From Phanerodontia chrysosporium (taxonomy: Eukaryota; Basidiomycota; Agaricomycetes; Polyporales; Phanerochaetaceae), in the NCBI GenBank assembly GCA_001910725.1, contig MJGA01000108.1:1-29335 (forward strand): a stretch of 29,335 nucleotides of DNA. The letters run 5' to 3'. Under the pieces are notes generated by a model that saw only the letters and a list, made by a program, of their open reading frames with translations, did no database searches and was not told where the DNA came from. Position 1 is the first letter of the stretch; every line of letters starts with the position of its first letter. The position numbers were made by a program, and so were the translations under genes. This document shows, one piece after another, positions 1 to 11,307 of the stretch.

Positions 1-273
1 CTGCGAGGTCCGGACTTCGAGCGCGCATGCTTAGGAGTCGACATCAGCAGTCCGACTAGCCTGCAGGGGGACGCTAACTCTCAACAATCGTACACTCTAG
101 CTGAACGCTGCTCAGGTACTAGCTGGTCATCTTCGTCTACAACACTGTAGGCAACTCTCGCTGTCTCTGTGGGGTGTTGGACAAGCGCCAGATCCCGCTC
201 TTCGCATGTACGTCAATTCAGAAGTCGCGCCCACCGCAAGCTTTGCTGAACAACCCCCATGACCGCCTCCGCG

Positions 274-1050
274 ATGGACAGATGTCCTACCGAGCTGTGG
301 GAAAGGATTGCACGCTATGCCTGCACGAATGGCGGGTATATGACACTGTGTCTCGAACCCTGCACGATGCGATTCATTATCAAGCCCTCCGCTATCACGC
401 CATTCATCTCGACGGGAACGAGTAGTTGGATACGTTGGCAGGTTGAATCAATACACTGGACAGTCCTTTTGTCGCTCGGCACCTGTTCCTTGCAAACCTT
501 TGCATTCCCAACCCAGATGTCGACGAGGCGTTCAACGCCGATTCTGGTCGTTGAGGTCACGACTGCAAGCACAAGCCCGGTACGAAGATTCACAAGCGAA
601 GATAGACCGCATTGTGCGAGACATCTTGACATCGTGCGCACTTTACCCATATACATTCTCCTCCCATGCCTGGCGAATTGACCTCGACAAGACACAAGTC
701 TTGTTCCCTCACCTCCACGACGCCATACTCGCATTAGGCTCGGATGGCGATTTCAGCGCAGAAGAGACGCATTCCTGCTTTCCTTCACTACCCGCCTACA
801 CCTCCTGAGCTCGCGGGGCTATCACTGCTTTCGGCATGAGTTAGCAAAACTCGTGACTGACACCCTCGACTTTCCAACGCAACAATAAGAGGATGCATTT
901 TACCTTTCCTGCGTGTCCTCCTCGATATTCCTCTAGGACTGGGACCTTTCCACCGACGACCCCCGATGCGGTGCTAGCTCACAGCGTCCACTTGCGCTTC
1001 TCCTGCCTGGAGTACATAAACGTCGGCCCTCGAGAAGATAATGCTGCAGG
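274..1050 (+). pseudogene. F-box-like gene copy 1, heavily degraded
   Basis: A decayed relative of the two genes downstream. It opens with MDRCPTELWERIARYACTNG, nearly the same F-box-like start as copies 2 and 3. Homology then jumps between frames: SRTLHDAIHYQALRYHAI around 345-420 in another frame, followed by an in-frame TAG at 422; VARHLFLANLCIPNPDVDEA near 470-530 in a third; a stretch ending LFPHLHDAILAL near 590-740; and the faint remnant FSCLEYINVG near 1000. At least three frame changes and several stops cannot be joined by introns with usable splice sites. The right edge is approximate. In the family this would be a substrate-receptor-type F-box protein, but this copy cannot make it. 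Confidence 0.7.
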
Positions 1051-1507
1051 AATTATCAAGGTAGCATCTAGTTCTATTCAGCGTTCACGGTCGCTTTTCC
1101 GAGTCAACCCTCGACAGTGTCGGATATGCACGATGCCATGGTCACTACAAAAGATGGTAAGACACCGTCGTGCATCGCAATTGACGCTGTCAAACTGCAG
1201 GAATGTTGCTTCTTCCGCCGCATTGCCCACCTAGGCTCATCTCAACTGGTACGCTCTTCGCGAAGTTGCTCAGCCGCCGCAAATCCCAGGTGTCACACAC
1301 GCAACTGTTCGAAAATTCAAGCAGGTAAAGAGAAGCTCTGCTACACTGCCTACACATCGCTGAGACATCGTCTTTCTCTCTCTTCGCGCGCGGGGATGCA
1401 TCATGTGACCATCTGATATGACGACAAGCTTGTTTGTGGCAACTCACTTGTCCTTCGTCTTGATCCCTTGGCGCGACTCCACTTACCTACCCTCCGCCGC
1501 GACTACG
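1051..1507. other. Spacer between F-box-like copies 1 and 2
   Basis: No supportable gene. Open frames here are short and show no family features. It may hold the decayed 3' end of copy 1 and the promoter of copy 2; no clear TATA box is visible. Confidence 0.5.
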
Positions 1508-2595
1508 ATGGATCGCTGCCCCCTCGAGTTGTGGGCAAGGATAGCCACTTTCGCATGCACCGATGGTGGATACACTGGATGTTCGCTGTCTCTCGTGTCA
1601 CACACGATGCACGACGTTGTAGAGACCACACGATACTACAGCGTCAGTGTCCGCGGCGCCGAGAAGTTATTCGCATTTGCGGCTCGACTTGCGACGATAG
1701 GCAAGACACCTGTCGTCCGCCACCTCTTCATCGGGGACATTCGAGTCGACTTTCCACGCTTGCCCAAGCGAGGCGAAGGATACCAACCAGGAACATGGGA
1801 CAGGCTTCGGAGCAAAGCTGAAGAAGACAGGGCGAAGGTTGACAGTGCTATACGTGAAATCGTCTCTACGGCCGCGCCCCATTTATTAACCCTCACGATT
1901 CATGACTGGGGTTACGATCCTATCCTCGACCTCATTAGCTTCCCCCTGCTCCGTGATGCCACTCTCACTCGTGTTCCTCGCGGAAAACCCCTGCCGAAAC
2001 TCGTACGCGCTTCCCCATGCTGCGCCGCTTGCATATCTTGTCACCAAACCGCTGCGTGCATGGCCTCTTGGATGGCCTCACGAGTTTTGCGCCTGACCTT
2101 ACGCATCTCCGACTGTCTGGTGTGACCAGGGATACAATGCTGCCGCGCGTTCTCCGCGTCCTATTCGATATCTCATCACCATCTTCTCCTCCAATGTCGA
2201 CCGTTGTACAACAGATGCTTGCTACAGCACTACGCCTGTCTGCCCTGCGCTTTGTATGCGTGCAGCCCGCAATTTACGACAGCAGCGGTGACCGCTGCGG
2301 AAACCCGTCCATGGTGCACCGTGAGATGTTGGCCGACCTCTACAATCTCACGCGCGGCGTCGAGATTGGAGAAGGCGTTCGAAAATTTGTTCTGCTGCCC
2401 GAGCAGAAGCAGTACAGCGAAGACGAAGCTCGGCGAGACTGGCTCGATGCCATCGAGGGCGGGAACGGTGCATGGCTTGGAAGTTCGGGGAACCTTGCAG
2501 GTTGCGTGACGCCCTCCACACGCACGAAGCGGCCTCAGGACGGGTACACATCCGCACTGCAGCATGCGGACGGATCCGCACCGCCCACCCTATGA
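1508..2595 (+). pseudogene. F-box-like gene copy 2, one frameshift
   Basis: The start MDRCPLELWARIATFACTDG matches copy 3, and the two align along most of their length (HLFI, LTIHDW, FPLL..ATL, then SGDRCGN and a PEQ.QYS.DEA.RDWL block). The reading frame from 1508 is open to 2125 but homology leaves it at about 1979-1984 and continues in the next frame to the stop at 2595. At the switch the two halves align to copy 3 without a gap if one base is missing from the run GCGGAAAACCCC. No intron with GT...AG ends fits there. The last 40 residues diverge from copy 3. It could be a young pseudogene or an intact gene with an assembly deletion. An F-box-like N-terminus (CP.ELW..I...AC, SLSLVS) followed by an untyped C-terminal region is what can be seen. 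Confidence 0.65.
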
Positions 2596-3048
2596 GAATA
2601 TGGCCATTGTGAGTTCGTTCTCATATACCCGTGCTGCCTGAAGCTTATGCGATTTGAGGCATAGCAACGAGTCGAACTTTATCAGAGTTAATGCGCTTCG
2701 ACACAGCAGCTTACTCATTCAATCGGAAGAATACGTCCTCGAATTGTAGGCCTCTCTGCTCTGTCAACCTTGATATATGCATGTGCTCATCCCTGCCGTT
2801 TAGCAGAGCGTGCTCGGCATCATGAACACTAAACCAAGTGGATTATGCCCCAGAATAACCTATGATGTCGCACAGCGCGACTCTCCCGCGCTGAAAGACT
2901 CACTCCATTACACTCAGATCGTACATCCACAGACTAACACAGGCCGGTGAGAACAGGCAAGCAAACTCGCAAATATTGCGGCTTCATACCGCAGTAAGTG
3001 CTGCGATCTCTGCTGCATCTCGGCATTTGGTTCCACCATCAATGCTTC
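2596..3048. other. Spacer between F-box-like copies 2 and 3
   Basis: No gene seen. AT-richer than its surroundings, consistent with the 3' end of copy 2 and the promoter of copy 3. Confidence 0.5.
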
Positions 3049-3056
3049 TATATAAG
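3049..3056 (+). promoter_or_regulatory. TATA box of F-box-like copy 3
   Basis: TATATAAG lies about 54-61 bases before the ATG at 3110, a usual distance for a fungal TATA-driven gene with a short leader. It is the clearest core promoter among the three copies, in line with this copy being the intact one. Confidence 0.6.
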
Positions 3057-3109
3057 ACTCAATCTCCCACCACATCCACCATCTACAACCACTTCATTAG
3101 CCCTCTACA

Positions 3110-4281
3110 ATGGACAGCTGTCCGTTCGAGTTGTGGTCGAAGATCGCAGGCTATGCCTGTACGGACGGAGGGTACACTGGGCGCTCACTTTCATTAGTAT
3201 CGCGCAGGATGCAATCTGCTGTCGAGCCTGTCCGCTATTATTCGATTTGCCTCAAGAGCAACCAGAAGTTGTTCGCTTTTGCCTCCCGGCTCATGGCGCT
3301 AGACAAACCTTCTACCATTCGCCACCTCTTCATCGCAGGCCTTCACGTCCACTCTCCAAGGATAGACGAGGCTGGCTCGTTCGAGGGATGGCAGAAATCT
3401 CGAGCTCGGCTGCAAGAAGACATAGGCAAGATCAACGATGCTATACGCAACATTGTCACATCTTGCGCATCTACCATCTGTACGCTCACTATCCATGACT
3501 GGGACCCCAGATTGGACGTCGAACACATCACATTCCCTCACCTCCACAGTGCTACACTCCTCACTGTGCCTCGCCAAAAAAGCGCGGAAGACACGCACAG
3601 ACGGTTTCCCTCCCTCAGACGTCTGCATCTCTTGACCACGTACCACACCCATCATTTCTGGCAGGGAATAAGCGCATTTGCGCCCCGCATCACCAACCTT
3701 CGACTGTCCAATGTAAGCGTTGACAGCTACATAGCGCCATACCTCCGTATTCTGCTCGAGGTCCCCCCGCCCCCGAAGATTCCTGGCATCGTCGTTGTGG
3801 GGTCATCCGACTCTTTTCCTCCTGGAACCGCCGATGCCCAGGAAGCGCTAGCCGTCGCTTCCCGGCTTGCTTGCCTGGAGCACATAGACGTGCGCCCCTT
3901 CAAGTACGACAGCACGGGCGACCGCTGCGGGAACAACGGCATGGCGCATGGTGGGATGATGTGGGACCTCCAAGCCATCGCGTCTGCCTCTGCAAAGAGA
4001 CAAGGCAGTAGGAAGTTCACTCTGCAGCCGGAGCAACCGAGGTACAGCCTTGAGGAGGCCCTTGAGGAGTGGTTAGAGACGGTAGATGGAAGAGATGGTC
4101 AGTGGTTTCGACGGTCAATAGGACGAGATGGACCGGCAGACATTCCCGTGATGTGGTATGAGGCAGGACTTGCGAGTGAAAAGGAAGAATCTCCTGTGAG
4201 TAAATCGCAAATTCAACACCGTCACCGAGAGTTGCTAACCATCACTGTTGCCTTCAGACGCAATTTGTCCCCGCAGCATAG
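3110..4281 (+). CDS. F-box-like protein, intact tandem copy 3
   Basis: Open from ATG 3110 through exon 1 (3110-4195, 362 codons). A good intron follows (GTGAGT at 4196, CTAAC branch site, CAG ending at 4257), and exon 2 adds TQFVPAA before TAG at 4279-4281, giving 369 residues. Without splicing the frame runs on to 4396. The first 45 residues look like an F-box: CPFELWSKIAGYACTDG, then SLSLVSRRMQSAVEPVRYYS. The rest has regularly spaced hydrophobic blocks (IRHLFIAGL, FPSLRRLHLL, APRITNLRLSNV, CLEHIDV), which hint at leucine-rich-like repeats; that is only suggestive. In the family such proteins recruit substrates to SCF ubiquitin ligases. Agaricomycetes carry many such genes in tandem, as here, and target assignment is not possible. 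Confidence 0.7.
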
Positions 4282-4693
4282 CCCAGGGCTTCTCCGAAGG
4301 CTCAGTGCCTTGGATGCCTACGATGCAATCACGTCACACATGCAGCACTGCAGAGGCAAGAATTCGTATCGTATCGTACCTACGTCAGTCTCATAGTCAG
4401 TGAGCTTTGAAGAGTAAACTCTGTTAGGCATCCTGTCCGGATATGGGAAGATGAGGCTTTTGGCGAACCCACAATTCTGAACTTATTCCCTTTGTGGTGC
4501 TGTATAGGGATAACAACTTCTACAGCACACGTTATAGCCTGCTTTTTACTCTGCTCTAGAAATTGCAAATGACCGTTCTGCGGTTTTCTACAGGCCAATT
4601 CTCACCTTCAGCTTATCTACGAACTTGGAAGAGCGGCCGCATCACGTCCACGACGCGCTTCTGCGCGCTAATTATTGTGGGAAGTTTCTAAGG
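4282..4693. other. Spacer before uL29m gene
   Basis: No gene seen. It should contain the 3' end of the F-box-like gene and the promoter of the mitoribosomal gene. Confidence 0.5.
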
Positions 4694-4702
4694 TTAGGGT
4701 TT
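4694..4702. promoter_or_regulatory. Telobox-like element upstream of uL29m
   Basis: TTAGGGTTT (AAACCCTAA on the other strand) lies 79-87 bases before the ATG of the mitoribosomal gene. Telomere-repeat-like boxes are known upstream of translation genes in plants and some fungi. Whether this one acts is inference from position alone. Confidence 0.3.
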
Positions 4703-4780
4703 GAGCCGACAGGCCCGCCCTTCGCAAACTGCTCCGAACCAGGTCACGAACACGCTCAGCGGGACCGGCTGCCCACCAAG

Positions 4781-5640
4781 ATGTTCTCTTCGACGCTGTC
4801 AAGGCCGATCCAGGGTCTCTCTCGCTCGGCCCTCACTAGACCATCTGGCCTCGTCGCGTCCGCTGTGTCCCAAACTCGGTCCTTCGCTTCTGTCCTCCCA
4901 GACACACCTGCAACCTCGAAGGCTATCGGTACCAACGGATCGAAGGTGCCGACGCCTGAAGGGCACCTCCGGCCACATCTTGGTGTGGAAGTGAACCCCA
5001 ATCACGGACTCTATGGGTTCTTCCGCCGACTCGAGAAGGACGGAAAGGTAGACTACGAGACAGTGCAGCTTCGGGAGCACGCCAATCTTGGTTCCAGTGC
5101 GTCGGTCTCTTGTATGTTCCCTGTGAGATCACTCATGTCTCTCGTCTGTTCTTAGGCCGGTCATGGTCTGCCGCCGAACTTCGCCGCAAGAGCTTCAAGG
5201 ACTTGCACACGCTTTGGTACGTTCTCCTGCGGGAGCGAAACCTTCTCGCGACGCAGTTGGAGGAGGGAAGGAGAATGGGTATCTTCGCAAGCCGCATGTC
5301 AGCTTCTATACAGGCTCACAAGGTGCGCCCATAAGTGTATTGTTCGTTGCTGTCGCGGTTTACACTGTCATAGGTCCGTAAATCCATGGCACGCATCAAG
5401 TATGTGATCAACGAGCGACGGCTTGCCTACGAACAAGCCATAAAGATCCTGGAGGAGAAGAGGCAGGCGAAGCTTAGCGAAGAAGAAAAGGAACAGGAGC
5501 GACAGAGAGTGGAGGAGGGGATCGTTTCCCAGGCAGAGCAGCCGGCAGCGAAGAAAGCTGCACCGGAAGCGCCGCAGGAAGTCAACCTCGCCGTGGAGGG
5601 CCTCTTTGCGAGCGGATCTCAAAGCACGAAGCAATCTTAG
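4781..5640 (+). CDS. Mitochondrial large-subunit ribosomal protein uL29m (MRPL47 type)
   Basis: Three exons: 4781-5096, 5156-5322 and 5374-5640, 249 residues. The N-terminus [20 protein letters not shown] is basic, Ser-rich and free of acidic residues, ending near TRSFAS: a mitochondrial targeting peptide. The signature of the MRP-L47/uL29m family follows: [19 protein letters not shown], then [11 protein letters not shown]. After it comes the helical region around [18 protein letters not shown] and an acidic, charged C-terminal coil. The protein belongs to the mitoribosome large subunit at the exit tunnel. Intron 1 could also use GTTCCA at 5091, which would give ANLGRSW instead of ANLGSSRSW; GTGCGT at 5097 is the better donor. 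Intron 2 (51 nt) is phase 0 and carries an early stop if retained. Confidence 0.92.
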
Positions 5641-6298
5641 ATTCGGCCCCTTGTCCCGTTGTGGTGTGCGTTCTCATTTACGTTCTCTCTGTCGTTTGTT
5701 TCCTATGCTGCCTACCTGGTTTCAATACCATACGCCGAGACTCGCTCTCATATATGACCAACTGAAGCTACGGGTGTCCTGCTGCCTGGTGATTCCATCG
5801 TCCACCGTCTTTCTCTTCCCATTCCCGCATGATGTTGCTGACCCATATGTCTCGTACTTTCGTGTCCTCATACGTTTCAAGCTGCCTCCTCCCTTTGCGT
5901 AGTAGGTGTTCTACCGCCGACACATCGCGAGGCGATATCGATTCAGCCTGCGTTTTGAACGTATAACGGACGAAGAGGCGGAATTTTGGACGTGTGGCCG
6001 GCGGTTTAGACCTCACCATTCGGAGAGCTCTATAGTGCTGCTTCAGCCCTGTAACTTAGAATGTATATCCAACCACACATACCTCCGATAAAGAGCGAGA
6101 ACCTCCTTTTGCAAGCCTGAGTGCCCAGGTGCCATGGTACGTTGTCTTTCTTGCCACAGAAGGCGAGAGAGCGGTTCGGACGAAAGATGCGAACCAGAGC
6201 TGCTCCCGAGCGGCGGTCACATGCGTGTGACGTTTGTCGCGGCATGCGCGGACGCGTTCATGTTGCACCTCTCCCTCTCCCGACCACCACGACCGCAA
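5641..6298. other. Spacer between uL29m and NDUFAF6-like genes
   Basis: No gene supported. An upstream in-frame stretch from 6134 exists before the chosen NDUFAF6-like start, but it lacks family features and the mitochondrial leader begins at 6299. Confidence 0.5.
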
Positions 6299-7503
6299 AT
6301 GCTGCTTCGCCAGCTCTGCCTACACCAGACACGTCAGGCTCAGTCTGCGCTGCGCGCTTCCGCCTCGGGTGTCCGGAAAGCTTCGACTATAGCCATTCCC
6401 GAAGGTGGCGTGAGCGATCCGAACGCTTATTGCAGAGACTTCGTGCAGAAACGCGACTATGAGACATACCTTGTCTCGCAATTCTATCCCAGAGAATATC
6501 GAGATGCATTCTATGCCCTCAGGGCATTTTACGTGAGTGGTGACTGATATATGTCCACCTGTGTTGACTTCATGAACGTCCTGTGTTCCACTACCTAGAT
6601 TGAGATAGCTACTGTGCAAGAAACCGTCTCCAATGCAATAATTGGGAACATGCGGATGCAATTCTGGAGGGACGCGCTGAAGAATTTCTCCGACGTACGT
6701 ACTCCGCCATGACCTGCATATCCGTGTTGACCGCCGTAATTAAGTAGGGCAGGCCGCCAAAGCATCCAATCGCACTCGCCCTCTATGAGTCGTACGGCAA
6801 GTTTAATCTTCCCATGTACCATCTGAAGAGAATGGTGGACGCTAGGGTGTGTACTTCTATCTGACCATCTGTATGGCGGGGAAACCTGACGACACTCCTT
6901 CAAGGATGCGGAGCTACAAACCCCGACGCACCTCACGATAGACAGTCTGACCGCCCATGCCGAGTCGACGTCATCTACATTTCTCTACCTCCTGCTGTCC
7001 ATGCTTAACCAGTCGTCTTCTCACGACTTTTCCCACGCAGCGTCCCATGTAGGTGTTGCGCACAGTGTTGCGACGCTTCTCCGCGCACTGCCGTACCACG
7101 CCTCGAAGCGGCACATGGTCATTCCCGCAGAGATTACGGCACGCCATGGCGTTAACCAGGAAGAGGTCTTCCGACAGGGAGGAAACGCCAAAGGAATCGA
7201 CGACGCTGCCTTTGAGTTCGCCACGCTGGCCAACGACCATCTGATCACTGCGAGAGAGATGTTCAAGGAGACTGCAGGCAAAGTGCCGGGTCCGGTCAAG
7301 CCGGTCTTCCTGTACGCGGTAGGGTCACAGGTTCCGCCAATCTTCATTGCCTCCATACTGAATGCTCCGCGTAGGTACCGGCAGCTGTATACCTGGAGCG
7401 GCTTGAGAAAGTAAACTTTGATGCCTTCCACCCCTCGTTGCAACAGCGGAGTTGGAGGCTGCCATGGCGTATCTGGCTGGGATACTACCAGGGTAGATTC
7501 TAG
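6299..7503 (+). CDS. NDUFAF6-like mitochondrial complex I assembly factor (squalene/phytoene synthase fold)
   Basis: Five exons: 6299-6532, 6599-6694, 6748-6847 minus its last base (6748-6846), 6905-7318 and 7375-7503; all junctions are phase 0, 323 residues. The leader MLLRQLCLHQTRQAQSALRA is a good mitochondrial presequence, which decided the start over upstream in-frame ATGs. Family blocks in order: DPNAYCRDFVQKRDYETYL, YRDAFYALRAFY, GNMRMQFWRDALK, GRPPKHPIALAL, the long helical block from VGVAHSVATLLRALP to PAEITARHGV, and the C-terminus YLERLEKVNFDAFHP with RLPWRIWLGYY. The last intron is needed: unspliced, the frame gives an unrelated tail ending at 7414. NDUFAF6 proteins keep the prenyl-synthase fold but act in building the ND1 module of complex I. 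Confidence 0.9.
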
Positions 7504-7844
7504 TTATCGGATTGTCTGTCCTACGGCCGTTTATACAAAGTGCCAGGTATCCAACATCCGTCTTCCTGGCCGAGACCTGCAGGTTGTATGTCAAATCGGA
7601 TATCGGGATAGGCAGTTTGGATATCCACACAGGCTTTTACAGGACATATTAACCTTTAGGCTCACCGAGGAGATCCCCGTGCCCGCTCCCTGGTTTTTAG
7701 ACGCCGGATACCTCGGACAAACCTCCGCACGGGCGCTCTCCCTCGGGCTACTGAACCGTCATCATCTCTGCCAGGCAGTCCGCCGTCGCCCACCGCCGCC
7801 CCTCGTCAACCTGCCTCGGCCCGTCCCCTCTCGACGCTAGCAGC
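7504..7844. other. Spacer before the 864-residue protein gene
   Basis: No gene seen. It presumably holds the leader and promoter of the next gene. Confidence 0.5.
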
Positions 7845-10800
7845 ATGGATCGACTTTGCGGTGAGCATCACCTTCTGATTGCATGGCTGTGTGCTCAACG
7901 TCGGCTCCCACGACCTCGCGTGAAACTATTTCCGCCCCCTGGATTTACCCCGGATTTCTCTCTGGATTTCTCCACGCTGCAGGTGAAGTCGTCCAGCTCG
8001 TCCTCAACGAACTCGACAACCCCACCAACTTCAGCCTCGCATCAAAACACTACTACGCATTCACCCAAGACCCATACGTGCGCTCCACCTACTTCCTCTG
8101 CCGCTATGGGCGCATACAAGCACTCTTCTGGGCCCTGGGGAGAGGGAAGCTCATGACACCTCAGGTCATCGATGTATGCATCCTTTACCCACCCTCTGCA
8201 TCCTACGCTGCCTTGCGAGCCCGCCTAATGACCCTTTGGAACTCAGATACTCCTGTCGTCGGGCGCTCAGGTCTCGCGGTACCTGGTACAATGTGCCATG
8301 CACCATTACTACCGTACCGCTCAAGTCCCATTTATCAAGACTCCCTGGGTCCGCTCAATGAGCTTGGACGTCTTCACATACTTCCAGGCGGCTGCTGTCA
8401 GGCTTTTCGGGAGCATACCGTTTGGGAAGGGGGATGACGACGGGTCGATAGTAGAGGCCGTCATCAAACAGAGTCGGCAGCCCGCAGAGCAGAGGAAAGT
8501 TAAGCTAGAGACCCTACAGGAAATTTTGGAGAAGTTCAAGGTATGTATCCCTGCAGCGGAACTTCTACCTCGGATCATCTGACCTCATATACAGTTCATA
8601 CCCTTTTGTAACAAAGTGCGCACACCAGCCCCTCGTTTGCCGCTCGGGATGGTTGAAGCCAAGACTTTCCTAGGACGCGATGATGGCGAACTTTCCCCTC
8701 GTGCTCGCAATAGAGCCCACCTTGCTGCCATACGCGCAAGCCAATGGGTTTACCATGGACCATAAGGTGCATTGACCATTCTCTCCCGCCCTCCATCGCT
8801 AGTGCGTCGTGAGAACTCACATGACGTTCAGTATCGAAACTTCGTGTTCCGCAAGATGTTCGAGAAGCCCGCCGCGCCTTTTGAAGGTAGGACGGACGAA
8901 ATTGTGAAGAATGTACGGGAGTTGTCGAAACTCGACGCTCGGTGAGTGGCTTGCTTCATGGTGGCGTCAAATGGTCATTCAACATATATGCAGTATGTTC
9001 GTCAGCCGTACAGTTGCCGCCGAGATCTGTATGGAAGCGAAGCAGAATGAGACAGGCTATGGCGCATTGAAGAGGCTTCACAAGGCAGGGCTCTTAAAGT
9101 TCGATCTATCGTAAGTCGCTAGCTCCGCACTTTGCTGTTTCCGGTCTGATTACTTTGCCAGGCTGGTCGTCGAGGACCTCATTAAGGTACCACAACCGCG
9201 CAAGACCCTTGCAGTTGACTAACTTATCTCTAGATGTTCTCCAAGACCCGCTCGGTAACTTTTGCTCAGACGCACAGCGTTCTTCGACAGCTTTTCCTGG
9301 ATTTCCCGTCCAAGGATCCGACTGTGCGACTTGTTTTACTTCTACAGGTCTTCCTCTCGGAAAGCACTGCTACCACGGGCGCACCGACTAGCGATCATCC
9401 CCCGCGTGACTATGTGAAGAATTGCTCAGAGAAGATCAAGGCAATCAAGCTGGATCCCGTGCAGCGGTCTGACCTTGTCGAGGTGCTTGCGAGCAAATTC
9501 GCTCCGGACCGTTTCCAAGGCGTCTTGGAGTATGGACGTGTGGAACTGGGTATGTCTAAGGCGGACGTCGAAGACCTCGTGCAAGAGGTGGCCTTCAGAT
9601 GTCTCGAGATCGGCTGCAAAGGACGGATGCTGCAGAAGCTGGTCGAATTGTACCCCTTCCTGCACAACGCCATCAGCGTCCATGTTCTGCGCAAGTACAG
9701 GCTCGACGTCGGCGATCTGCCCCCATGTGAGGACACCAAGGCATGCATGATGTACGAGGCAGCGCTCTGCCAGGACTTTGTCATCCCGCGCATGAGCCTC
9801 TCGGAACGCGTGGCAGAGCTTCGGCACCAAGGGCTGGGAGGCATACAGGCGCTCAACATCATCGACGCGGAGAACAGCTTGCTCGAAGAGAGCCATAGTC
9901 TCCAGACACGCGACGAACGTGACGAGGATAACCTTGTGCGTACTTTGCTCACCTATCGAACTCTCAAATTCGCTTACTTTTCGAGCACGCAGGGCCCCAT
10001 TGGCCAGGACACGCTCTCCACAATGATTCGCAAGGACGAATTGGGGCCAGCGCGCGGGAGGCGGAGGGTGTACTACGACGTTCTGACGCATTTGGAGGAC
10101 CCTGCAGGAGGGAAGCTCACGTATCCTGCAGGTGAGTGCGATAACGTTTGAGCGGCGTCGCCGGCATATGGATGCTGACGACCCTGATTAGAGAGCGTTA
10201 TGGTGGGGAAGTGGATCCGCGTGCATTACGGCTTGCGTAGTGCGGTGACCGCGGTCTTCATGATTCACGCCGTGCTTAACACCAACCTTATGGTGCGTCA
10301 TGCTGTTCTCGCTCCCCGTAGGAGGCTAACTCTGCTTCTGGTATAGGTTGTGCAGCCCTACGTCTCGCACGACCTCCCGCAGCCGTCTCTTCACCGCGTC
10401 CCGGTCACGCTGAAGCACTTCAGACTATTGGCGCACTTGGGCCGTGCACCGGTACGTGTTTCCGGCGGCCGCATTGCGTTACGAATGCTCATTGAGTTGC
10501 CAGCCGCTTGCCATGATCGACGATATCGAGCACGGCGCAGACTTCTATTTCTCGGAAGAAGACTACCTGACTTCGGAGGACCTGAACCCGACTCCGAGCA
10601 GGAAGCACATGAAGCGGCGGCATTCGCGCATCAGCATAAAGATTCGCATGTCGCCTGAGCGCGCCACTCAGGGGGAGCCGAGCGGGAGTGCCACGGCAGT
10701 CAGGACCGGTGAGCCGTCCTCGTCGCAGCTGTCCTCTCCCTCGGCGAAGCGGCCCCGCCGGAGCGCGGCATCGGCAAAGCAGTATGTCGTGCCGGACAGC

Positions 10801-11307
10801 GACGACGACATGATCGTGGACGAGACGGACAGGCTCGTGCTCGAGGCCAACCGCCCGGCCAAACGGCAGAGGGTCGAGACGAGCCTGCAGAAGTGGATCA
10901 AGCACCTCGGCGCGCTGCTGCAGGAGGAGCAGAAAAAGGTGCGCATGCACCACGTTGGGCACTGTGTGCGTTTTTTTGCTGACAGCCCGCGGGCGCAGAT
11001 GCGGGAGCAGAAGAAGCTCGCCCGTGCCTCCGCCGCGCCAGGGACGAAGGCCCGTGTCGCCAAGGTTAGCGCCGCTCCGTCTGCTGACTCCCGCGCTCGG
11101 GCTGACCGAGGCTGGCGTTGTTCGCAGAGCGAGTTCGTGAAGGGCATGGCCGCTGCGCTCACGCGTCTGCGCAAGATCGAGCGCGAGCGCTGCATACAGC
11201 TGTACGGCACCGACGCGCCCGACGAGGACGAGGGCTCGAGCGACGAGGACGAGTACCACGAGCGGCTCGCGCGTCCGACGAAGCGGCGCAAGACGCGCGC
11301 CGATTAG
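7845..11307 (+). CDS. Unrecognised 864-residue protein, F-box-like start and nuclear-type tail, 15 exons
   Basis: Exons: 7845-7860, 7983-8173, 8247-8540, 8595-8615, 8674-8766, 8832-8941, 8994-9110, 9162-9186, 9234-9935, 9993-10131, 10192-10292, 10347-10451, 10504-10938, 10999-11064, 11128-11307. Every junction keeps phase and the sum is 865 codons. The protein begins MDRLCGEVVQLVLNELDN, then FSLASKHYY, resembling the first half of an F-box. Residues 50-640 are mostly helical with ankyrin-like fragments (VIDILLSSGAQVSRYLVQ; ALKRLHKAGLLKFDLS), but no family was recognised. From about 640 the tail is disordered: acidic VPDSDDDMIVDE, basic AKRPRR and PAKRQR, and a terminal KRRKTR, suggesting a nuclear location. 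Three introns (57, 60, 63 nt) are multiples of three without stops. The 16-, 21- and 25-nt exons are small but phase-supported. Function unknown. Confidence 0.75.

Noticed and set aside
9410..10091. Minus-strand open frames of 180-221 codons opposite the large gene
   Set aside because: They mirror the long exon 9234-9935 and have no motifs; shadows of a GC-rich coding strand.
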